Source: Calamus simplicifolius
Taxonomy: Eukaryota; Streptophyta; Magnoliopsida; Arecales; Arecaceae
DNA: 64,000 nt
Direction of reading: 5' to 3'
Assembly (NCBI GenBank): GCA_900491605.1
Contig: UESW01003883.1
Location: 1,524,606 to 1,588,605 of the forward strand
The notes under the pieces: generated by a model
Seen by the model: only the letters and a program-made list of their open reading frames with translations
What the model was told of the DNA's origin: nothing
Databases searched by the model: none
Position numbers and translations under genes: made by a program
Shown here: piece after piece, positions 1 through 10,590 of the stretch
Layout of the letters: the number at the start of each line of letters is the position of its first letter
Numbering within the stretch: the first letter of the stretch is position 1

Positions 1-207
1 CCGTACAGACACACGTATTACGGCTTAATAAACCGTGATGAATCTCGCATACGAGAGGCGATGGAGGAAGACTTTTTCTTCCTTCTATTTAGGAAGACCT
101 CCCTGGTTGACTGGCACGCCAAGGCCCCACCACTCCGGTGGAGCAGGAAACATACATCAGGGAAGGTCCAAACTTTGACCGAGTGGATCTATCAGACCAT
201 TGAGTAA
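1..207 (+). CDS. 3'-terminal coding exon of an unidentified gene (partial)
   Basis: The reading frame is open from the first base of the window to a TAA at 205-207, giving 68 residues without an internal stop. The peptide is well mixed, with acidic and aromatic clusters (EEDFFFLLFR, LVDWHAK, PPLRWSRK), which looks like real coding sequence rather than chance. The stop is followed by a T-rich stretch that could be a 3' UTR. The upstream part lies outside the window, so I cannot tell whether base 1 falls inside an exon. I do not recognise the family and assign no function. The alternative is a chance open frame, which is less likely given the composition. Confidence 0.5.
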   Translation, partial: PYRHTYYGLINRDESRIREAMEEDFFFLLFRKTSLVDWHAKAPPLRWSRKHTSGKVQTLTEWIYQTIE

Positions 208-2634
208 TTAGCAAGCAATCTCATCTTTAGAGTTTTGTATTATCTTATCTTGATAGTTTTGTATCTTGCAGCCAGTAGATTTGTTCTAAAATCTGCTGCT
301 AGGTATCCTGAGGGTTGACCATTTCAAATAATTTGTTCCTTAACGTACAGACAAAACTCGACATTTTCTGTTCTTCCTTTGTCTCCCCTCTCTTCTTTAT
401 TGATGCATTTGTTTGATAGCAGCAGCATGCACCTCGGTGAGAGTTGCCCTCACTCGCATACTATAAGACCCTACACATACTTACACCTCAAGTGTAAGAT
501 CTATGACACACAATTTTTTGCATTATTTTTTTTGCTGCTGAAGATAACTGCACCCAGTTAATCTTTCTGATGTGATCTGCACCATTAATTGTTTCCGTGT
601 TCAATGTTAGAATATCATGAATAATATTTTCTCAATACACACGCACTTCCCCACGCATCCATGCTTGCATACACACAGACCATTTGTACTGAATTGTTAC
701 TTCCACTTAAGAGAGAGTTTCAGCATGGAGTTTAAGACATCAATTTTGTTTTGTAGGCAGGGTACCAAAACTTGATGAAAAGTGGCACAGAAGGGTCCAG
801 GCTTAACACCAAATTGATCCAAGTCGTGGTCTGAAGCCCCAACTGTGTAGTTAAAACAGCTAAATGGATGGGAAGAGATTTGACAAGAAGCAACTTCTCT
901 GGGATCACGCTTTAGATGCAATTTGCTGTTGATCTGGTTGCAAATAATAGATGAATAAAGAGGAGTTTCTGATCATTGGAAATGCTATCAAGTAGAGCAG
1001 GATCCCCTTTCTACATGACACAAGGAGAGAAGACTACTTAAGCATGCTACTAAACCAGCATAAACATTTAAACATGAGTATCTAACATGCCATGGGGCTA
1101 CCTGCTTATCCATTGCTAGTCACGCATGCCTAGCTTACCTATGCGTCATCTTGCTTCCAACTGTGCAGAGATAAGAAAACGCAGCAAACAAACAGTACAG
1201 CAATCACCATTAATGTCGCTAAAACTGTCACATTAATTGTTTTCTTGCAACATGGAAGTCATTTGTGATCCTTTACACCCAACGGCATGTTTACAGGGAA
1301 ACAAAAGGACTGGCAAGAGCATTAAAGAGAATTGACAAGATGTGTTAGTTTAAACTCTAGACAATTTTCTGGAATACGTAATTAGTTGGAGCAAATTGAT
1401 GGGATTTCGCATCAGAACAGTCATTGAATACAGTGGAGGCAAGTGACCTATCTTACATGTCAGAAAGCGCAAGGAGGTGGTTGGAGTAAAGAGGTGATCT
1501 ACCATGTCTGATTTGTCTGCTTCCCCTTGGATTTCGACATTAAGGTAGTATTTGATAGAAAAAATATTATCCATGGATAAGTGTACGGGATAGAGTTTAC
1601 CCCATGGCTATCCCTAGGGATATCTCTTGGCTATCCCATTGATCATATCAAATGCAAAAAGGTAAATCCATAGGATAACTTTTTTTTTTTATTTTTATTT
1701 GAAGGGATAACCAGCTATTCCTGCATTTTCTAGGGAATAAATTGAGGGGATAACCCATGGTTAACCATGGATTATCCCTTTGGTTAACTTTATTCCCAAC
1801 TATCCCTTATAGTTATGGCTTTTGGGAATAGGAGGGGATATCCAGGAATGTGACGATAATAAGGTCATAGCGTTGGCTTAGGGAGAACGGTGGGAGGGCT
1901 ATTGTCACCACTTTCTAGTGTTTGGGTGAATAATGTCAATATGTTATCTGGTTAGGTGGCTCAAAACACTCGACACAAAGGTAAGCTTACCAAGAATTAA
2001 CAACAATTGTGGACAGTTATTTTTGCAGAATTTCTGAAGCAGATAATATCCTAGTCTCCATTCTTGATAAGAACAAAATCCCACACTAACAATCAGAAAT
2101 TTGTTGCTTCCACCCATCCAGAAACAATACTAGCTAGAACTGAATATGAAGGGAAGAGAAAAATCCATTCTGATCATATAGTTTGGATTAGTTTGGATTT
2201 GCTAGAACTGGAACTGTGACAATGTATCTATGGTTCTTCGACTAATGTAAACAAAAGAATATTAATCTCATTGCACTAATCAGGGTAGGCACTTGGACAA
2301 GGAAGTAAAATAAGAAGCCTAGAAAGTAGAACAGTCACCAGCAAGATCTCAGATATATAACAGCTTCAGTGGTAGTTATACCTTATTCATATTTTGCAAT
2401 AAAAATATATAAACTAATGATAGATATATGTGAATAAACTTTCAAATATTTAAGAAAATGATGCAATTTTCTGCAAGAAAATCCAAAGGCAGACATAGAT
2501 CAAGATATTAAAACTAGATCACTTCCATTTCGCGTAACACAATACAAAATTCTATACAGTGGGAAGAAAGAGCCAAAACAAAAATAATTTCTAGAATACA
2601 CTCACAATTGCAGCTCTCTTATTTATACCACAAA
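208..2634. other. Intergenic DNA between two genes
   Basis: This holds the probable 3' UTR of the first gene (roughly to 640) and then AT-rich sequence up to the stop codon of the PLAC8 gene. The last part, about 2350-2634, is probably that gene's 3' UTR on the minus strand. Short open frames here are not protein-like. Around 1580-1850 there are many variants of a GGGATAACC/TTATCCC word, described separately. I see no RNA gene. Confidence 0.5.
1747..1778. repeat. Near-perfect 32-bp palindrome
   Basis: Two 14-bp arms, GGGATAACCCATGG and CCATGGATTATCCC, flank a central TTAA, with one mismatch between the arms. The surrounding 250 bp (1590-1850) repeats TATCCC and GGGATA words in both orientations. 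This may be the remains of a small inverted-repeat transposon, but I could not find a clear outer border or target duplication. Confidence 0.6.
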
Positions 2635-4352
2635 CTATGGTGCCAAAGCATCTTCTCCTTCTATAACATTTTGAACAGGTGGTCTCATTGCATTGTCTTC
2701 CTTTTCGAGAAATGAACCTTCCTTTACAGCAGGCAAATGCCTGTTTGGAGTATGCCCACCAGAAAATTTGCTGGGACTTGATGAGTATTCCAACTTGAAA
2801 AGGGATGGACTCGAATTTCCCCTGAAAGGAGAACTAGGGGTTGATTTGAACAGAGGCAACCCATCTTCACCAGGCGAAGGAGACGACACAAATTGGGCAT
2901 CATCACTGGTTTTCTTCAAGCAAAGCTCATCTTGTACAACATCATAATAGTCTGCTGTCCGCAACTCTTGAGCAAGAGAACACGAGCAACAGCAAAGCCA
3001 CTGAAAGCAATCTGTCACTGAGGGATGACCACAGCAAAAGGTGTTTCCAGGAAGGTGAAATTTCTTCCTCATCTGAATTCTCCAAAAGCCACCATATAAC
3101 AAACCAAAAAAACAGAGTAAAATTCCCGTAATTCCCAATGCCTCTCGAATGGCGTCATTATTAATGTTGACTGCTGCCAAGATGAAAATAAAGAAAGGAG
3201 CCACACAGAATAGAAGAAAGGTCACAATGTGCACATACATGTTACCAAACCCAAGCCTCTCCATGTTCCACCCAAAACACAGAAGCTGCAGAAGACTGAA
3301 AGGTAGGCTACAGAAATATCATCCCAGAAATCAAATAACCCCCCTATCCATTCTGGTGTACTCTCTGAATCCCTGTGGTCTTCTCTTGCAATAAAAGAAT
3401 ATTTCTTTTCAAGTGACGTTATCCGGAGAGTTGCTGGTTTGCCTTTATCAGTAGACATGATCTCAACTTGTGCTTCACTGTCCATTTCAATCTCATAATC
3501 TCTACCAAGAGGGCTAAGAATATTATATACACTGGCAAAAGCTGGTGCAGCAATTGCAACAGATATGCAAAGGGCAACTCCAATTGCAGGTCGCTTTGCT
3601 CGGGGGTATCCTAAATTAAGACCACACAATGCATACTGTGCAAAGCAATTCAAATGGAGTAGAATAACCACGACCATCATATGCATCCATTCATTAGGTT
3701 TGTAGGTTCCATTTTTGCAATATATCTTTCTAAGCCTTAGAATGTCTTTGGGTTCCCATCTGCATAAAAGCACAAGATGGTAGAATCGTTTTGGGTGTTG
3801 GTAGAGGCACATAAGAGTAAACAGAGCATTGAGAATTTGGTTGTTAACTTCAAACCAGCTGTCTCGCTGGGATTTCCCAGGTAAAACACCATTTAGCATA
3901 CCAGTCATAACAAGGAACAAGATAGCACCAGAAATGGCAACACAGGTAATCCAAACAAAGAGAGCCATGTTCATGGGTTCTTTGATCCATTCTTTACCCA
4001 GTTCCCACAGATGATCCCAATTGATTTTCCTGACAAAGGGCACATGGAAATCTCTCAGAGAACTTTGATCAGCAGAGTGAATTGATCGTGACATTTCATC
4101 TCGTTCCACTGCAAGCTGCCGGAATCTGGCTGAGGGGGAAGGCCCTAATCTCCTAAAACCGGATTTACCAGGGAGAGATTTTAAAATATCAAGAAAGTTA
4201 TTATTGTGCTTATTCTCATCCAAAAGACCCTTCTGAGATGTTTGGATGTAAAGAGATTTCTGATCCTTGGTCCCATAACCATTTGGTGGCAAGGTTGACC
4301 CTTCTTCTTCCTGGATTTCATTTGTGATTTCTCCATCACCATTCGAAACCAT
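2635..4352 (-). CDS. PLAC8/DUF2985 family membrane protein, one frameshift
   Basis: A single coding block of about 572 residues, starting at the ATG at 4352 and ending with TAG at 2635-2637. The hydrophilic N-terminal ~110 residues lead into hydrophobic segments (starting near MALFVWITCVAISGAI), then a conserved central region (DUF2985 type). After a further membrane segment comes the cysteine-rich PLAC8 part, FCCGHPSVTDCFQWLCCCSC followed by LAQELRTADYYDV. The C-terminal tail is rich in Ser/Pro. Plant PLAC8 proteins are membrane proteins linked to organ size and metal or ion handling; the substrate of this subgroup is not established. The frame changes inside the codons for CSFCV.GW: a run of four A (plus strand 3274-3277) needs one more base to keep the frame. 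Both halves are otherwise clean, so this is a recent mutation or a sequencing indel. No GT-AG intron repairs it. Confidence 0.87.
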
Positions 4353-6712
4353 TCTCTTGTGTGCTTATGCAAGCTTCAATGGAACTCCAGTTCAGGTCTC
4401 TTGAGCAGCTGTGACTTTCAAGTACAAATAGCTGATGATTAACTACTTGATCGAAGTCCACCTTGTTGCAGTCTGTCACTCAAAGGGCATAAGATGCCAA
4501 GATTTGATATTTTTCTATCAACTTTTTGAGCCTTTGGAAAGATATGCCAGAGATGAACACTGGGTCAAAAATAAATATGCATGACAGAGTTCTTTACTGA
4601 ACTGAGATGCTTGAAATTCTGTCCTAGGAAGAGCACAAACTGTAAGCTTGACAAGCAATTAACCCAATAACCTGCAGTTAAATTAATATTTAAAATATCA
4701 AGTAATTTTCATCATCACAGCAATATATAATTAAGCTTTCTAACAGACAAGAAAGCATGAAACTGATGATCAGATCATTAATTCTATGACAACATTAGAA
4801 AATGAACTTTAATGCACATAAAAAGAAGATACATCGCTGCCTTGTCATCTAGGAAAGATTTTTAATGATGATAAGTACCACTTGTAGGACAACTAAAGCA
4901 AAAATAAAATATCAAAATATCAAGAAAACTAACTGTGAACATTGATGACAGGTACTAGTTTAATAGAACTAAAGAGAATTCAATCTAGGCGATATTTGGA
5001 CCACTAGATTCAAATAACATTTTCAGGGAATATGTAGAAATAATTATCTTGGGAATTTCATGTTAAATTGTGCAACTACATGAAATAAATAGACCAAATC
5101 TCCCCCAACCCTATCTAAACCATCATGCATCTTGTTATCTAATTAATTCTCTTGCTTTCTTCATTCTTTCCTGTACTTCTCTGTAAATCCCTTAATAAAG
5201 GGCTGCCATATGCTCTAAACCATATTTTTATCCCATTGCTCAAGTGTTAGAGCCACGGCAAACAGCTTCAACAATTTCTTCTATGATCCCATCTTTATTG
5301 CTTGTAAACATAACACAACCAGTGCAATCCTATTTTAAAAACATTTTCCACTATAAGGTAACCAGAAAGGCAATCTCTGCCAGCAAGGTTACCATACATT
5401 ATACAGCATGTCAGTCCTGATTCTCAGTTTAATTTTTTTAAGAAAAATCCCACAACTACCATCCCCTATTCCTTGTCTAAAAAATGTACACCGATTGCCT
5501 TTCTTTAAAGTTTTTATCAGAAGAATAAAAAGGAAAACGTTTTCTTTCTTTCAATTGTTTCTTCCCTTGACTTCGTTGAATTTGAGCCAGTGCTCAGCAT
5601 CTAATGGAGAGATGTCCTTCTTCTGGTAGTCAACTACTTTGTTCCTCAACCCTCCTAAGCCTGCTTTACTAGTAGGATCCTTAATGCTCAAGCTTAAGTT
5701 TCTCCTCAGCTTTTCTCCTCCCACTTACTTCAGTGGCATAGTCAATCATTCTCTTCCTTGCAGTTTTAAACTTCTTACACAAGAATTTCTGTTATTTATG
5801 CTACCAGGATCAGACTACTTATGAATACACACAATTTCTTCCCCTCAATATACGGTCACCATTTGCTTTAAGCATCCATCCTTCCTATTTTTTAATCATA
5901 TCATCTGCTTTGATTTCAGCATGTCATTAATATCAACAATGGAGTTTTCCTTAAAAATAAAAAACTTTATAATTTGAAGAAGCATCAGCCGACATATTTG
6001 CTAGAGAGAGAGAGGCGGAGGGATTAAACACCCCCAAGTCCTCATTTCTTGCTATTAATCGGATTTTTAACCTTTCCAACAGTAAAAACGACAAACTTTC
6101 CTCTTTTAATAAATGATCACAGAACTCAACAAAAACACACACCCTTCAAATACCTAATTACATCAAACTAAACGAATTCCAGCTATATATTATCACCAAA
6201 CCATGTCAAATCCCATAAAATCGGTCCGAGGGTGCAGAGTCAACTCATAAATAAAGCAACGAATCTAATCTAGAAGAACGAACCATAAGCATAAAGCAAC
6301 AAAATCTCAAATTTTTCATATTGCAGCTGAGAATTCCATTATCCCATTAGGTCCACAGAAAGAAAGGGGCAAGAACAGATCCAGATAAGTAACATTTGAA
6401 TCCATAAATCGAAACTGGAAACGGTTAAGATACTCACCACTTGCTTCAATTTTGATTAAGAAACGAGGAGAGATTCTTCTCTTCCTCGAGAGCCAAGAAG
6501 CACTGGAGATGGAAAAGATTACAGGAGAAAATAGCAAAGAGACAGAGAAAAAGGGAGTTTTTTTTTTTTTTTCCTTCTTTTTCTTCTTTTTTTCAGGAGG
6601 AGGAGGAGGTTTGGAGCTTCGAGTGGGACGAAACGAAGGTGGGGAGAAGATCGAAGGCAGGGAGGAGGGAAGGCGATTAGCTCACCCGCTGATGTCCAGT
6701 GAATTTTAAACA
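4353..6712 (-). other. 5' UTR of the PLAC8 gene with a long leader intron
   Basis: No coding sequence is seen upstream of the ATG, but a strong splice pair is present on the minus strand: a donor reading GTGAGTATC from 6437, and an acceptor TTTAACTGCAG ending at 4672. This predicts a first non-coding exon of about 6438-6700, a 1.77 kb intron and a second leader segment at 4353-4671. The first exon contains a long purine/pyrimidine run (plus strand 6559-6610), typical of plant leaders. The intron interior is AT-rich. The transcription start is not defined; the exon edge at 6712 is approximate. Confidence 0.5.
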
Positions 6713-6944
6713 GGAAAATACTAAAGGGACCTCATTTTCACCCAAAGAATCATGTCTGACGTGGCCATCAATCACGGAGTTCTCCTCGTGCATCTCACCA
6801 TTTCTCGACTGCCATGTCATACCGGTTTTCCGAGCGATTAGTGAAGGGTGACGTAGTACTACTCGAGGGCTTTTTGGTGCAATCGGGAGTCAAACAGAAG
6901 GCGAACGCTGGAATGGAAACCTCATCTTCACACCAGATCGATGA

Positions 6945-6950
6945 CACGTG
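6945..6950. promoter_or_regulatory. G-box core CACGTG upstream of the PLAC8 gene
   Basis: ACACGTGT lies about 240-500 bp upstream of the predicted first exon. G-boxes bind bZIP and bHLH factors, but a single palindromic hexamer is weak evidence for regulation. Confidence 0.25.
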
Positions 6951-7614
6951 TTCTATTGAAAAATTTTGGTAGCTCTTGCAGGAAATGAGATGCAATGCGC
7001 TGAGCACACGGACTGGCTGTTGTGAGGGTATTATTAATTATTAGAGGATAGCATGCGACCGCCGTCAGCCTTGCCGTTAAATCCAAGTTTAATTTAAATA
7101 ATTTCAGCTCATCAAGTTGGATAGGACTGGTTTTTCATCAAGTTTAACTGAGAAACTGGTCAATCAAATTTATTAGTAGTCCTAATCATACGCAGCGGCC
7201 GAAAGAAGAGGGAACGAGTTATACACCCTCTTGAAAGAGCCATATATTAGCTCTATCATTTTGTTTTACTTAAACTATAGGTTTATTAACATGTGATTAT
7301 ATAAATTTTTATTAGATAGTTAGTATAAGCTGTATTTTATCATATTATTGGTATTATATATTAGAGAATTTAAACATTTTTTTATTAAGAAATTTTTTAA
7401 AATTTGAAAGGCCTGAACATAGCTCCATCTTAGGTCACATGCTCACAAGAATGGATCTTTTATCGCATATAGTTTGTATTACAGGATGCTGTATATTTCT
7501 GAATGAATGCTATAGAAGAATTATGACTATATTTAAAAGATAATAAAAAATTATTAATGTTTCATATAGACATGAATTATGAATGAGTAATAAACATTTA
7601 CATCTAAAATAGGA

Positions 7615-7620
7615 CACGTG
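7615..7620. promoter_or_regulatory. ABRE-like G-box GACACGTGGC
   Basis: A full ABRE-type core (ACACGTGGC) sits about 900 bp upstream of the predicted PLAC8 first exon. It could belong to that promoter or be chance. Confidence 0.25.
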
Positions 7621-8423
7621 GCGGGAATATAAATATGAATAATATTCTGCTTTAAAAAGCTACCGACCGCGGAGGGCCCGTGTTTCGGATGGAACGTGTC
7701 GTGTGGAGTGGGATAAGAGATTGGCATGGGCATGTGGCACGAGGATTTTTTGATGTAAAATATTTGTTCAGCGCAATAATGTACCAGCTGCGGTGGGGAG
7801 GGCCATTTTCCTTGTCGCTGTTGGATGCACGATTCCTTCCATATTGGGCCTGTATTCTCTATTTTTCTTTTCTTTTGTCCTTGATGTGCCAGGCGAAATG
7901 ACCCCCCGGTGTGTGGTGTGTGTGTGGTGGGGTGGGGGGAGCGCTGGCTGGGGAGCTTCCGTTTGCACCGCAAAAATCATTGGATAATATATCAAAATAC
8001 GCTTAAATATTCTAATGAGCTTTAAAAGTTTATCATCGTCCTTTAGTATATAAATAAAAAATTATAAAACATTTAGTTTCATATCGAAAAGAATAAAAAA
8101 AAAAGGTTTATTTATATAGAAATCACTTTCTTAAAGCTTAAGTTTCTTATGCTCACCATAAGTGGAAAGCTTGAGAGTGATGCTACACATCACCATTACG
8201 CACACGCATATGCGAAGGGCGCAATGGGCGCTTTGTAAGCGCACTTTGCACTTGCATTGTCACGAGGAGCTTGAGAGGCTTTAAATTTTTTTCTAGATCA
8301 TGATGATCCGACGGTGGAGACTGATCAGGTCAAGATAAGGGGCTGAGATCAATTGATCGTTGATCGATCGGATGAAGGGTCGAGATGTGGTGATCATATC
8401 ATGATCGCGATCGAGATCCAACG

Positions 8424-8590
8424 GCTGACACCTGTCGGTTGACCAGTCAAAAGGACTGTTGGTTGACCAGTCAACAGAATGATTGGTTGACCAGTCAACA
8501 GGACGGTTGGTGATAAGGCATCCGTCCAATCATCGGTTGGTGATAAGGCACCCGTTCGATCGTCGGTTGGAGATAAGTCAACGATCCGAT
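8424..8590 (+). repeat. Tandem repeats inside the Copia LTR
   Basis: Three copies of GGTTGACCAGTCAA at ~27-bp spacing are followed by three copies of a GGTTGGTGATAAGGCA-like unit. The 3' LTR (14730-14850) has shortened versions, so copy structure differs between the two LTRs. The core TTGACCAGTCAA is itself an imperfect inverted repeat and contains TTGAC, the W-box core bound by WRKY factors. Confidence 0.7.
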
Positions 8591-8863
8591 CATAAAAAGG
8601 CATATCAAAGACATGCAACCGCCTATCTGATAACATGATCATCATCGCGACGATGAAAGGCTTATCAGGATATGGATAGGCTTATCGATCGGCTGATCTT
8701 CATATCACAGCCATGAAAAGGCTTATCCGATCGCCTGATCTAAAGATTATGATGTCTAAAGGGCATATCAAGGGTGATAAGCCCTTAACCCTCACATCCT
8801 TTGATTTGAGAATTTAAATTAAATTAAATTCGTAGGGTTGCTTCCAAAGGGTACCTAAAAACC

Positions 8864-8871
8864 TATAAATA
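8864..8871 (+). promoter_or_regulatory. TATA box of the Copia LTR promoter
   Basis: TATAAATA occurs in the same context (AAAACC before, GA-rich after) in both LTRs, at 8864-8871 and 15110-15117. Conservation in two otherwise diverged copies supports it as the element promoter. Confidence 0.65.
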
Positions 8872-9248
8872 GACCCAAGACCTAAGCATTTCATTCATCC
8901 CAAGCCATTCCGAATTGAGTTCAATTTGAATCAATTCTAGTATTCTTCTCTCTTAGGCATTTGCATACTTTCCTAAGTATAGTATAACAATAGTGCATTG
9001 AAAAGAAAGTAGCATTCTTGGTTCGAAAGTTTTGATGAATTGTAGTGCTGCTTTCATCAAAAGGAGACTGTTGTATCCTGGGAGACAATCATCATACTGA
9101 CCGTAAGCACCATTACGGGACGAAATTATCTTAAGGACATAGAGTGAAACTTTGGCCTCAGTCTAATTCATTAGGTAGCCACCATCTGCCAAACACCCAC
9201 CAACAATCTTAAGACATTTTCGTTGCTACCACGGAAGTGCTGCTGCAG

Positions 9249-10590
9249 ATGACTACTATGACGACATCCATTCAAGCCGAGAGACCGGAGAAATTCTCTG
9301 GCATAGACTTCAAGAGGTGGCAACAGAAGATGTTGTTCTACCTCACAACTTTGAACCTGGTTAGAGTGCTGAATGAAGATCTGCCTATCCTGAAGGAAGG
9401 GGAGACCGACAAGCAAGTCATTGCTGCGATGGAAGCATGGAAGCACTCAGACTTCCTTTGCAAGAACTACATCCTGAATGGTCTGGACAATACCCTGTAC
9501 AATGTGTACAGTAGTATTGCTACTGCCAAGGAGTTATGGGCATCCCTGGACAAAAAGTACAAGATAGAGGATGCTGGACACAAGAAATTTATGGTTGGAA
9601 GGTTCTTAGACTACAAGATGGTCGACCACAAAACAGTTATGGAGCAAGTCCAAGAGCTCCAGATCATCCTGCATGGGATGCATGCAGAGAGAATGTCTCT
9701 CAGCGAGTCATTCCAGGTAGGGGTGCAACTCGGGCTCATGAAACTCGGGTTTTCCTCAACCCTAACCCTAACCCTATTTATAAAATGTCAACCTAACCCT
9801 AACCCTAACCCTATTTGTAAAACCTCAACCCTAACCCTATTTTTAAAAATCGGGTTCGGGTTGAGTTTCGGGTTGGAATTCGGATTGATAGGAAAAAATA
9901 TATATGACAATCTGAAACAAACAAGCTTAACATTGCACAATAAGCTAAAGTTTGAAACAAATAAGCTTTATATTGTACAAACAAGCTGAAGTTTGAAACA
10001 ATAAGCTTCACATTTCAAATTATATGTCTAAGACTAAACAAAAAAAGTACATTCTTAAACCAAAACATATTCAAAGTAATTCAATGATAACATTTCAATA
10101 GCTACCATATGCATTGATGAAGTCACCTTTATCCTTCGAAAGCAGAAATATGAGACGATATAAAGAGCCATTAGAAGACCACATAAGTCTAGTATGAGAG
10201 ATCTTTTCCAAGTAGCGAGACTACATTCGGCTCTAATCGTTTTAGTTTTCTGCTCAGATGCTTTCATAAAATTTTGGCAAAATATTAGAAGTTATAAATG
10301 TCTCAAAGACTAGTTTGGCCCACCAACATTACATGGCAATGGTTAAAGGTATATTGCTCATTTTACCATACCAAGCAGTCAGCTCTACATACTTTAAAGG
10401 CTAAATCATTACTTCTGGGCACTGCAGAAGGAAGAAAAAAAATGCAAGTTTCCAGGCGAAGGCTTTAAACAGAAGAAGGGCAATCCAAAGGAAATTCAAA
10501 TTTGCAAGGGAAAGTGCTTTGTTTGTGGAAAGCAAGGACACAAATCCAAGGACTGCCATTTCAAGGATAAAGAAAAGAAAGAGTCAACAT
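9249..10590 (+). pseudogene. Copia gag, interrupted
   Basis: The ATG at 9249 opens a gag_2-type N-terminal region with the motif FSGIDFKRWQQKM and the helical stretch ELWASLDKKY, continuing to about 9717 (residue ~156). Coding then breaks into unrelated sequence. Gag-like, Lys-rich sequence resumes near 10418 and includes a perfect CCHC zinc knuckle (C-x2-C-x4-H-x4-C) at 10515-10556. The gag stretch between these points appears to be missing or replaced. Gag proteins form the particle that packages element RNA; this copy cannot give a full-length protein. Confidence 0.85.
9718..10400. mobile_element. hAT-like fragment inserted in gag, with CCCTAA tracts
   Basis: Foreign sequence starts at TAGGGGTGCAACTCGGGC, which resembles the terminal repeat of hAT transposons. 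It continues with CCCTAA-rich tracts (9761-9838), a CGGGTT-rich stretch, and short tandem units of AAGCTxAAGTTTGAAACA type (9915-10010). I could not find a matching right terminus or an 8-bp target duplication, so the fragment may be truncated; the right edge is approximate. The hAT assignment rests only on the left end. Confidence 0.45.

Larger units (their letters stand above)
6713..7977. other. Promoter-side intergenic DNA, no gene seen
   Basis: This holds the likely promoter of the minus-strand PLAC8 gene and then AT-rich spacer (7080-7620), with a short GC-richer block at 7660-7965. Open frames in that block are rich in low-complexity His/Pro/Ser and match no family I know. The region ends at the Copia insertion. 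Confidence 0.5.
7978..9205 (+). repeat. 5' LTR of the Copia element
   Basis: It aligns by eye along its whole length with the copy at 14276-15449. The first ~150 bp is heavily altered by transitions (G to A and C to T relative to the 3' LTR), the pattern expected from methylcytosine deamination. It includes tandem GGTTGACCAGTCAA units and a TATA box, and ends CACCAACA. Confidence 0.9.

Noticed and set aside
3222..3264. An intron joining the two halves of the PLAC8 gene
   Set aside because: The coding frames overlap and family-like residues continue without a gap; only one base is missing, so a frameshift explains it better than splicing.
7554..7973. 139-codon minus-strand open frame
   Set aside because: Composition is His/Pro/Thr-rich low complexity with no family resemblance, and it sits in a region with open frames on the other strand too.
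9761..9838. True interstitial telomere
   Set aside because: Tracts are only 2-3 units, are the CCCTAA form and lie within a transposon-like fragment.
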